Part shown: piece by piece, positions 40,710 through 49,960 of the stretch
Layout of the letters: each line of letters opens with the position of its first letter
Position numbering within the stretch: the first letter of the stretch is position 1
NCBI GenBank assembly: GCA_947034885.2
Contig: OX344749.2
Coordinates: forward strand, 23,327,501 to 23,391,500
DNA: 64,000 nucleotides
Source of the DNA: Thuidium tamariscinum
Lineage: Eukaryota; Streptophyta; Bryopsida; Hypnales; Thuidiaceae
Direction: 5' to 3'
Program-made: the position numbers and the translations under genes
Notes under the pieces: generated by a model
Told to the model about the DNA's origin: nothing
The model's input: only the letters and a program-made list of their open reading frames with translations
Database searches by the model: none

Positions 40710-42480
40710 TACAATTGGATTTACTTACTCAAATAGAAAATTCTACACCTCTAAGATTGTATACTTTTCAACACTTTTCAATTTTGTTCATAGGAATGAA
40801 GCTGCTAATGGTTAAGCAAAAACACAAGAATTGTGTTTGGAGTTGAATTTTAGACTTTATTTGGCCATCATATAATAGCTTCTTCCAAAAAAAAATAGAA
40901 CTAAAAAAAGTAGGAGAAACAAGCTAACATTTATCTCTTAAAATGCACTTGAGATTTTGAAGCCTCATGTAAGAGTTCTTGACAAATTCTAGAGGTGTGT
41001 GTGTGGAAAGGACATTTTTTGGGGACATTTTTGAACACCTCCTCTGAAATTTGTCCATAACTTTTAGGTGGAGTATTAAAATCTCAAACGGATTTTCGGA
41101 AGTAAAAGTGTACTTGATTCCTCAACTTTTTTTAGTTTGAGTTTTTTGAAAAAATATATTCTATTATGTTTAAATGAGGCCTGAAATTTAACTTTTATCA
41201 CAATTCCTGCATTTCCACAACCATGAATGGAGGAGCTCTTTTTTCTCCTAAATCACATATCCCACATGGTTTGTTTCACCCACCACTACTCCACCAGTAT
41301 AAAGAGTTTCTCTCTTCTCCCACTTTGACATAAGATTGGCTATGAGGCTCAAGTGAACATGTTGCACAAAACCCACATCTTTGCTTTGATTTTCTTATTG
41401 AAAATCTTGTGTTCTATAGCATTTTCATCTACTTTGTTAAAAAAATCAAATGTAAACCGAAATTAGAATTAGATTGATGGGTCCTCAAAGAGATGGGGAG
41501 CAGCCCTTGATCTGCCCGCATTTCATCTTGCCCCCGAAAGAGGCTCAATAGAGACATTCTGTCTAACCATGCCCCCTATAAATGCACCTAAGTCTTTACT
41601 AGTAGCAGGTGGGAATGGGTCTTAACCGACCCTCTTTCTTCTAGGAGTCTCTAAAATGAATATGTGATGATGAGGGAATGAACTAATGATTATGTCATAA
41701 CATAATAAGATTTTATTCATAGTTCATCAGTGGATGGTTCATACTACTTGACTCATTGATTTAACCCCTAAAGGACCAACATGCCTTTTTTGGCAACATA
41801 ACTATTTCGGGCAAGTATGTGTGACTAGAGATTTACATGTTTTGGGACCAAATTTTAATAGAAGGTGTGGACAAGGAATATCTTTAAAGCCCAACAATTT
41901 TTGTGACTTTTGACTACATGGTTAAAAAGTTATCGCATGATATGTTGTTTATTTCTCAACTCAGGCAGTTTGGGCAGATCAGAAAAAATCATTTTTTTAG
42001 AAAATAAAAATTTGAAATTGGTTTTATAGATTTTTATGTACATGGAAAGCTTTGAATTATTCCATTTGGACTAATGAGCCAAAAGTTATGAAGAGTTTTA
42101 GTTTGCGGGTAGTTATAGATTTCCTACCCTAAAATAAACTTTGAAGTCCTTTATTTTACTCAATTTTTAATATTTTTGGAAAAAATAAAAACATTGGGTG
42201 CAGGTTGTTTATTACAACATTTGAACAATTGGGATTGGCAAGTTTCAATTTCACAAATAAATTTTTAACAATTTAGTATTTTGAATCATTCTCTACTTCT
42301 TTTTACTTACTATTTATTTTCTATATGTTGTCCAATTTCAAATGATTTGAAATTTTTCAAGCATGTAGCCAACTTGCCTTGGAGAATGATTTCAAAGAAG
42401 CACTACGGTAGTCGGAATTCGTTATTTTTGCACTTGGCCAAGTGCAATTGTACGACACTAACAAACATTGGTTGTTACCT

Positions 42481-42707
42481 TTTCACTACATGAAGGAATG
42501 CTGGTTTCTTTAAACAAAACAACATATCATGCCATAACTTATTGACCGTGTGGTTGAAAGTTCTGGAAATTGTTAGGCCTTGAAGCTACTCCTTGGAATC
42601 ATGTTCTGTCAGAATTTCAAAGAAAAAAAAATGAGAACTCCATTCGTAGTGAGGTACCCAAAATTGCTATGGTGCCAAAGAATGCAATGTAAGGCTTTAG
42701 GGGTTAA
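42481..42707 (-). repeat. Fragment of a TTAA-family element
   Basis: Read on the minus strand it starts TTAACCCCTAAAGCC at 42707, and about 225 bp follow that match the 5' part of copy 1, including CTCACTACGAATGGAG and CATGATATGTTGTTT. The other end is missing. It lies inside the left flank of the DUF7869 transposon. Confidence 0.7.
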
Positions 42708-44041
42708 TAGTTCTCAAAGTTTGTTTGCACTGAAGTTCATTGGTACTTCCTTTTTTTTGGCACTCACAATTGTCAGTAGTGCATCACCAACTTCTTCCTC
42801 CACAAGCATTGTTCTGGATTCATTGTCTCTTTCAACAATCCCAGTTTTTCATAAAACCAATTTATTTGAGGTTTTTTGATATGAAGTCGAATTCATTTCA
42901 AATAAGTAGCTATTATAACTAGGAATCCCTACCTTTTGTTGTTGGTACAGAATATATTGTTCACGAATATGGTGGGTAGGGAATTTATAGTTTCAATTTA
43001 TTTCCATTGTTTTGGTATTTGGTTTAAAGTTTAAAGAAGTTGTTGTTATACACTAAACACATTTGCACACGAACCCAAATTTTTTTTATCCACTTTGTAT
43101 CTAAAGGGTCGTTTATGAACATGGTGTTTTGAGAAATTGTTCTCCCTATTTATTTGATCATTTTACTATGAAGTTAATTCAGAAGTTCATTGTTTTAGAA
43201 TAAAAAGGTGTGGTTAGGAAACTAAGGAAGAAGCTTACACTTCCAATTTTTTCCCACTCTTCGAGTATATAGTGTAGAGTTTCACAATGTATTGTTTTTC
43301 AGACATTTATTTGAAACGTTCCTACATGCTCATGGTGTACAGTTGGTACTTCTGGAACACGGTGGTTCAGATTGCTTCCAAACCCAAGTAGTCTTGTATC
43401 TCTTTGTCTGGAAGATAAAGTGCACTGAACCTGAATTGTGATCTTTATTTCCTTATGTAGTCCAACTTGAATAATTTTTGAACGTTAAGTGAAGCGACTT
43501 TAAACTTTTGAAATTGATTGTGAGATCTAAATGCCAGCTTAGAAATCCTTAAGTTAAGAGCACTAAGATACTAAGAAAAGTCTTAATGAGGCTCAATAAA
43601 GTGATAATTTTTGGTTATACACTTGCTGAGAGTTTGAGACCATTATGAGTTTCAAATTTCGGTTAAAGTAGAGACTATGTGATTGTTCACGGAAAGGTAG
43701 ATACCACTATAAAGTAATTGCGAAACAAAAGAGGGTCCTTCAAAAATATAAAGAGTGAGTGGACCTTCTGGAGTTGTATTCTTGAAGGAACTTTAAGATA
43801 ATGTGTACTCTTCAATTGTTTTCAGTCAATATGAGTAAGTTTCACTGTGTTCAAATTGTAGCACTAGTTATTCAATTCATATTGAAGTCGATTTAATGAA
43901 AGAAAATTACAAGGAAGTGGAGGAAATTTTATTTTTTCCATTTGTCTTTTGGCATTTTAGTTTCTAAAGAAAGTAGAAGCATCTGATCAATTGTTTTGCA
44001 AAGGCAACATGAATATTAACATGGAATGTGTACTGTGACAG
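42708..44041 (+). other. Upstream part of the DUF7869 transposon gene
   Basis: No long frame is open here. An acceptor TACTGTGACAG ends at 44041, so one or more short 5' exons with the initiating ATG are expected in this interval, but I could not place them. Confidence 0.35.
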
Positions 44042-47000
44042 GAAGCAAGAACGATAGTTGATGGAAGGGCTTTTGGAAGTCCAGTAAGTGCACCAGTGTT
44101 AGCCACAGTGGGAGCCCCTCCAGGAAGTAGTGTTGGACAAAGAATAATAAGAACTTGTCATGCAAGACTATTTGAAGGTGGTGTGTTCCAAAGAGGTCAA
44201 GCACACGAAGCTGGAGGCGATCATACAGTGGAACTCATCTCTGAAGTAGGAATACTTGTAGCAACAGGAGTTATTGTTGAAAACATTGTTTCTGGAATGG
44301 AACTTCATCAGGTTAAGTTATGGCCTGATGAAGTAGCAGTGCGTGTAGTTACTGTACTGGATGGAACCTTATATACCGGAGAGCTAATGGGGGAGCATCT
44401 ACGTGATTGCGTGGGATTGGTGATTCGTTGGAAGAAATCAAGAGTCCGTAGTGTAAGGGAAAGAAGTCCGATCACACCAGAAAGGACAGGAGGACCAAAT
44501 TTTACGTTTTCCCCAACAACATCATCGACCTACGAGTTTGAAGAGAGCAACACTAGTCCCAGTCCTTCGGAACTCTCTTTCAACACACGTAACAGTAACA
44601 GCATTCCTCAACAGAGGTCTCCGATAACAGAAGAAGGAAGTAGTAGCAGACAATATGAAGAAGTAGTAGAGAGAGTACCGGGATCAAGAAGCCCCCGACC
44701 GTACACAATGGTAAACCGAAGGAGACGAGAGAGAGGAGCACGTGTAAGAGGAGAAACACTGAACCAGAAAGTGACATTACAAAGTGTTTTAGCAGCCAAA
44801 AGCAAAGGAGCATGTAAGAAAAATTGCTTGAGCGAAATAGATGAGAAGTACATTCTTAATCAAAGGTGCATGGCATGGGGACAAAAGTACGAACAACGGT
44901 CAACATGGATTCTACAAATGTTGAGTGCTTTTTTTATAAGAACAGAAGGACGTGCCAGGCACAAGTATGCAACAAAGTTGGATGGTTTTGATGTTTGCAA
45001 TGCATGCTACGCGGCCGCACTCGAGTACTCGCAGAGGCGATTCAAGCAATTGAAGCAATCACAACAAGTGTATGGAAGAGTGACTGCTGTACATGGAAAT
45101 ACATGTCAGTTGAGAGAAGGAGCAATAATGTCAGCAACACGGGCAAGTTTTGAAGAGTTTGTGAAGGAAGCAGGGTGCACGCAACCACACAGGCAAATAC
45201 GGAGGAGTGTTGATAACAGCATAGTGCCGCTGATTTTACTACCCATGAACACAACGAAGAAGGATGTCTTTGAGTACGTGAATGAAGAAGTGAAGAAGAT
45301 GGTGAATGGACAAACGCTGAGCTTGATTTCGTTCCGTCAGATGTGGCGTAAAGAGTTCCCACACATGCAAATTCCACCGTACTCTCGTTTCTCAAAGTGT
45401 TACCATTGTTGGGAATACAAGTGTGGAATGGAAGCTACAACAAATGTAGCAGCTCGTGAAGAGATAAAGAAGTTATACATACTACACATTCAACATCAAA
45501 TGGAAGAGAGGCATGATTATTGGTTGTTCAAGAGGTCAGCCATGATAACACCAGACTTTTTTATGTGTTTGATAGTGGACGGCATGGACCAAAATACAAC
45601 TATGGTTCCCAAGATGAGGCAATCTGTCAAGAATATTGAATCCCGATTTGTGAAAACTCACCTTTGTGGGGTTTTAGTGCATGGGATAGGATTGTATGCA
45701 GATGTGTGGATTGACGCACACCACAAGCATGACAGCAACCAAGTCATAACTACAATAATGCATGTCTTATCAGACGTGCGAAGAAGGAAGGGAAAACTTC
45801 CACCAACTTTGCGAATTCAAGCAGACAATACAACTCGTGAGAACAAGAACATATACATGTTTGCTTTATGTGCAGCTCTAGTGGGCTTGGGATTTTTCCA
45901 AGAGGTGCAATTGTCTTTTTTAATTGTCGGCCATACGCATGAAGACATTGACCAGAGGTTCAGTATCATTTCCAACACGTTGAAGAGGAAGAACATTGAT
46001 TCTATGGATGAAATGTTGGCTTTGGTAGAGCAGGGAACATCATATACAGAGGCCTTTGTTAGTGCTCGAAAGCTAGAGAATGTTCGAGATTGGAAGTCGT
46101 TTATAACACCACATCTTCTACGGGGAAGAGATCAATTGACGGGTATAACGTTTCCGCACCACATGAGGTTTTATGTGGAGAATGGAGTACCTCGTGTTCA
46201 ACACAAGCACTTTAGCAAAGATGCATGGGGACCAGCTGAGGGGCATTTGTGCTTGGATTCTGTACCAAGTACAACAAATGCACCAGGTTTTGCTGAGGTG
46301 GCAGCAGCAGACGAGAGAGAGTTAAAGGCATTGGAAGATTTTATAAAGTATAAGGAGAAATGTGTGGACAGAGGAATGGAGGTCGAAAGGAACAATGAAG
46401 TTATAAAGAAGACGAAGGACTTCATGAAGTATTTGAAAGAATTTCCCACATGGGATAGAACTCCACAATTGGACGTGCCGTTTTGGCCATCAACAAGTGC
46501 AGCAAATGAAGAAAGCGGTACTGAGTTCAATAGTGTTTCTCATGAAGGAGAGGAACCAAACATGACCGTTACAACAGTGGACTCTATTATGGCAACCATG
46601 CCAGATCCAGAAGCTCGAGGCTACTTTGGTCCACGAAAAAACAAGCCAGTACGGAAAGCGGGGACAAGAGCTCCAAGGAGAACAGGGGAACATGAAACTG
46701 GAGAGACTATAGCTGCAAGAAACATGGATGGAAGCGAAGATCCGTTTCCTATGTTCGACCCAGAGAAAGACCTAGATGTTGGACAATTTGTAGCCTTGCA
46801 TGTGGAATCCACTGAAGTAAGAGCTGGAGTGCCATTTTATATTGGGAAAGTGTTAAAATTTGGTCAACGGAAGCGAGCAACAGAGATGAAGGTTATATGG
46901 TATTGGCCAACGATGACGGCGAGAAATGGAAGAGAAGAGAGATCCATGGAAGAACGGTATACAAACTGTATGGAAAAATTGTGGAAACCTTCTGGTGAGA

Positions 47001-47227
47001 AGCACGGCTGGGTATTCAAAGAAGCAGCTATATTTTCCTGGAATGACATACCACAAAGAACAAGAATTGGATCTCTACAAGAAAATAATGTACAAGTGCA
47101 TGGAGTTCTAACAGAGAAAGAAATGAACATTCCAGCTTTTGCGAAACCTCATATGTTGGAGTACATTGCATTGCACTCGGAGCGCTTGGACAACGAACGA
47201 TTGGAGAATGATGTAGGTGGATTTTAA
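44042..47227 (+). CDS. DUF7869-like protein, candidate DDE-type transposase
   Basis: A single open exon of 1,061 codons runs from the AG acceptor at 44041 to TAA at 47225-47227; the ATG lies in an unmapped upstream exon. Numbering from codon 44096: residues 1-115 form an unrecognised globular part; 120-225 are Ser/Pro/Arg-rich; Cys pairs at 240/244, 301/304 and 435/438 suggest zinc binding. The core has LIVDGMDQN (D495), QADNTT (D577) and VGHTHEDID (H613-D619), the conserved motifs I associate with DUF7869 proteins. They are spaced like acidic catalytic residues of an RNase-H-like fold. The C-terminus (PFYIGKVL...KVIWYWP) resembles a small chromatin-reader-like domain. Terminal inverted repeats around the gene support a transposase role. 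No frameshift is seen, so it may be recently active. Confidence 0.7.
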   Translation, partial: EARTIVDGRAFGSPVSAPVLATVGAPPGSSVGQRIIRTCHARLFEGGVFQRGQAHEAGGDHTVELISEVGILVATGVIVENIVSGMELHQVKLWPDEVAVRVVTVLDGTLYTGELMGEHLRDCVGLVIRWKKSRVRSVRERSPITPERTGGPNFTFSPTTSSTYEFEESNTSPSPSELSFNTRNSNSIPQQRSPITEEGSSSRQYEEVVERVPGSRSPRPYTMVNRRRRERGARVRGETLNQKVTLQSVLAAKSKGACKKNCLSEIDEKYILNQRCMAWGQKYEQRSTWILQMLSAFFIRTEGRARHKYATKLDGFDVCNACYAAALEYSQRRFKQLKQSQQVYGRVTAVHGNTCQLREGAIMSATRASFEEFVKEAGCTQPHRQIRRSVDNSIVPLILLPMNTTKKDVFEYVNEEVKKMVNGQTLSLISFRQMWRKEFPHMQIPPYSRFSKCYHCWEYKCGMEATTNVAAREEIKKLYILHIQHQMEERHDYWLFKRSAMITPDFFMCLIVDGMDQNTTMVPKMRQSVKNIESRFVKTHLCGVLVHGIGLYADVWIDAHHKHDSNQVITTIMHVLSDVRRRKGKLPPTLRIQADNTTRENKNIYMFALCAALVGLGFFQEVQLSFLIVGHTHEDIDQRFSIISNTLKRKNIDSMDEMLALVEQGTSYTEAFVSARKLENVRDWKSFITPHLLRGRDQLTGITFPHHMRFYVENGVPRVQHKHFSKDAWGPAEGHLCLDSVPSTTNAPGFAEVAAADERELKALEDFIKYKEKCVDRGMEVERNNEVIKKTKDFMKYLKEFPTWDRTPQLDVPFWPSTSAANEESGTEFNSVSHEGEEPNMTVTTVDSIMATMPDPEARGYFGPRKNKPVRKAGTRAPRRTGEHETGETIAARNMDGSEDPFPMFDPEKDLDVGQFVALHVESTEVRAGVPFYIGKVLKFGQRKRATEMKVIWYWPTMTARNGREERSMEERYTNCMEKLWKPSGEKHGWVFKEAAIFSWNDIPQRTRIGSLQENNVQVHGVLTEKEMNIPAFAKPHMLEYIALHSERLDNERLENDVGGF

Positions 47228-48784
47228 GTTTGTAGTAACGTAAAGTAGTACATAGAAGCTTAGTATATTTGGTATATAGAGGTTTTGGTAGGATATTGAG
47301 TGAAACTTTTTTCAATATATGTAAATATAAAGTAATATGTATTTCCAAACTGAATAATTGGTGAATACTATTTCATTCAGGTTTGGAATGTATTATTGAA
47401 GTTGTGAAGTTCAATGTCCTTCTAAAAATCATCCAATGCATTTCCTTCAAAATTGTAGGCTTTAAATAAATATAAGAACAATAGTACTACACAAATTCTT
47501 TTTTTAACATTCTTAAATTTTGTGCAAACAAAAAAAAAATTGGGGGCGGGAGGCCCCCCCTTTTAGCAACAAGGTCAATTTGGCTCGTACAAGTCATAAG
47601 TGCATTTTTATAAGGCCAAGTGCAAAAATAACGAATTTAATGTTTACCATTTTGAACTCTTTTTCATGCAAATGTGAGCTTGTAAAGTGCAGCTGCCCGG
47701 ATTTTTGCAATGATAAAAAAAGGATTTTTGTAACTTCAAAGACTAATATCTTGTAATCCACACGGTAAAAATTTCTGAAATTTTTCCCTTGTCTTTGTAA
47801 ACCTGAATACTACAAGATCCTATGGTTACATTATTATAAAAATATTTTTTTTCTAAAATTTGGTACTTGTGTTAGAAATGGTAGTTTTGGAGGTTTTTGG
47901 TGAAAACATAGTCAAAGAACTTTAGGGGTTAAGAGCCATGGTGGATTCATTTCTATCTAAGTGAATAGGTGTTCATTAACTTTTTTCAAAATAAGAATTG
48001 ACGGACCAACTACCCTCTTAAATATGCTAAAAAATCTGAAATTATTAATTGACTTCAGTTTTCATTAAGTTTTAGTAAGAATCACATTTAGGAACCTTCT
48101 TTATTACTTTATGCATGTAGCAATGCTTTTTTATTGGTAATGCCATATCTTTTTTCAGACCACATGTGTGTAGTTTTTGCAAGGGCTATAAATCAATAAT
48201 AGGTATCTATTGCAAAAGTCTTTGAAATTTGTAAGTAATTCATAAATGCTCCAAAAAATATGAAACCATTTGAAATCAATTTCACATCAATTATTATTTA
48301 AGCAAAAAATAAATGAAAGTATTTTAGGGCATTTGAAATCCATCAAAAAGGCCAAAAAAGTAATCCTTAAAGTATTACTTTTTGAGCCACCTACCTTACA
48401 ATTAGAAAAGCTACACGTATTAGATTCTCTCAAGCATGCTACATCTTTACCATTGAGGTTGTTGACCAGAATTAGTGTAACTTCTCTTCCTCCTTTCTCA
48501 TTTGCCGACCCGGGCAAGATATTCAGTGAAGCCTCGTTTTTCTTATTGCTTGAACAACCACCGTTCTTGCCCACTGGACCAACAAGTATCCCTCCTTAAG
48601 CTTTTAGAAGGCCTACATGCTAGTTGATGTGGGGCCCTTTGTACACTAACTTGTCCAACTCCCTTCTCGGCTTTTTGTCCCCATGCTTGGTTGCCTCACA
48701 TCCCACTTTTTTTTGTTGTAATTTAATTTAGCCTTAAGTTTCCAAATCATGTTTTTGAGCACTCTTCTTTTTTTATTTATTTGT

Positions 48785-49390
48785 ACTAGTGTGCCTTCAT
48801 TGCCTTGTGCTATTGCTACAATCAAAATCAAAGTAAAGGTTTATTTTTTTTATTTTTTTAGAACCAAAAATAACTAAAAAACTCATCACTTTTATATCGA
48901 AGGTTGGAATGCTACAAAACAAAGCCCATGCACCCTTCCTTGTCGAGATCTTTCCGATAGTAAAATGGATGTGATTTAGAGACGTATAGTCTAAGAGATT
49001 TCAAGGCAACAAACAAACATTGTATCTTAAAGTATAAAGGATTGACTAGTGTGCCTTATGCCATTGCAATAGTCGAAATCAAAGTAAAAGTAATTTTCTA
49101 ATTTTTGAATGCATAAATTTCAACTTTGAAATCCAATAACTTTCACACTATAGGTCCAAATGCCATGAAACCAAGCCCAAGCCCCCTTCTTTGCCAAGGG
49201 CTTTGCGATGGTACCAAAATTGCAATTAGAATATAAATTAAAGTAATTTTCTATTTTTTAAAACTATAATAACCATAAAAACTTTGAAATTCAATAACTT
49301 TCTTACTATAAGTTGGAATACCATGACTCAAAGCATGTACACCCTTCCTCACTGAGTGCTTTCCAACAATACTAATATATAGCTAAAAAA
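48785..49390 (+). repeat. Cluster of dispersed repeat 'R' copies
   Basis: Three successive related units (48785-49045, 49040-49235, 49236-49390) each carry GGAATGC/ACC.ATGAAAC-like text followed by AAGCCCATGCACCC-like text. They match 7435-7698. The first contains TTAA at 49027-49030 at the exact place where copy 2 is inserted at 7699. Confidence 0.6.
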
Positions 49391-49632
49391 TAACGTACTT
49401 ATTTTCATGTAGTGGGTATCAATGAAGAGAAGGTAGTTGGTGGGCGTTTGAGCTTAACCGTCTATAAGGCAACCACCATAGGGAGAGAAAGATAAGGGTA
49501 GAGAGCTCAAGAGCAAAAGAATTGACTTGTATACAAACAACATAGTAATATATACATGATTTATGTGAGAATTTGTGGATCTTGAGCTTGGTTATGAGTT
49601 TAGTTGCATGTGTAATCTACATTTTGAATATC

Positions 49633-49801
49633 TAGTGCTACAAGGGCTGTGTAGTCAATTTGGATATTTTCAGTCAATTTGGAGTACCTGATTTGGACAT
49701 TTTTTTGTGAATTCTCTGTTAGTTCAGACATTTTTTTTTCCAATTTGGACAGAGAATGTCCAAATCAAGCACTCCAAATTGACAGTGGACCCTTGTAGTG
49801 A
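49633..49801. mobile_element. CACTA-like MITE, about 170 bp
   Basis: The right end reads ACCCTTGTAGTG and the left GTGCTACAAGGG, which are inverted copies close to the CACTACAAG terminus. The inner arms GTCAATTTGGAGTACCTGAT (49672-) and the complement (to 49783) form a hairpin. One CACTA end is mutated and no clean 3-bp duplication was found. Confidence 0.5.
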
Positions 49802-49960
49802 GCTCTCATGAGAAAAGAAGTGACCAACGAGAGTAGAAAAAGGTTCTCTCAGTATCCAAAATGCAACCAAGGGACGCGTAGGCCAAGAAATCTCAATGTG
49901 ACAAACAAAACAAAACAAAACAAAAATAAACAATTTGTGTTAAGGTATAGATGTTGTCTT
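49800..49960 (+). repeat. Repeat 'R', 3' part with unoccupied TTAA site
   Basis: Contains AACAATTTGTG then a single TTAA (49940-49943) then GGTATAGAT. This is the empty counterpart of the site at 7699, where the same flanks are separated by the 931-bp element and TTAA is present twice. Confidence 0.65.

Larger units (their letters stand above)
35805..41625. mobile_element. 5.8-kb DNA element with ~0.85-kb terminal inverted repeats
   Basis: Outer ends are TTAAGGCCCATTCCCACC (35805) and the complement of TTAAGACCCATTCCCACC (ending 41625). The left arm 35805-36547 plus 37622-37745 pairs with the right arm ~40812-41625 over roughly 0.85 kb at high identity, for example CATTTGATTTTTT.AACAAAGTAGATGA near 36030 and its complement near 41430. 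TTAA at both ends may be the target duplication. The interior (37746-40811) has no coding capacity and hosts several smaller elements. A third copy of the left end begins near 63844. No transposase is present, so it is non-autonomous or gutted. Confidence 0.8.
42407..47644 (+). mobile_element. DUF7869-protein transposon, about 5.2 kb, nested
   Basis: Perfect 24-bp inverted repeats lie at 42416-42439 and 47614-47637 (AATTCGTTATTTTTGCACTT... and complement), a few bases inside the breakpoints of the interrupted TTAA element. The breakpoints, judged against other TTAA copies, suggest TAC duplicated at 42404-42406 and 47645-47647; this is tentative. The only long gene inside is the DUF7869-like reading frame at 44042-47227. 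A reversed piece of a TTAA element lies near the left end. Confidence 0.75.
41761..47932 (+). mobile_element. TTAA-family element split by a 5.2-kb transposon
   Basis: The left part 41761-42406 starts TTAACCCCTAAAGGACC. The right part from ~47645 ends CTTTAGGGGTTAA at 47932. Joined lengths (about 646 + 288 bp) equal the ~950 bp of copy 1 and align to it in order, so this is one element interrupted by 42407-47644. Confidence 0.85.

Noticed and set aside
35805-41625. Possible LTR retrotransposon because of long terminal repeats
   Set aside because: The repeats are inverted, not direct, and there is no primer-binding site, polypurine tract or gag-pol sequence.
44580-44853. Minus-strand frames opposite the DUF7869 gene
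   Set aside because: Shadow frames of a strong plus-strand coding exon, with no motifs of their own.
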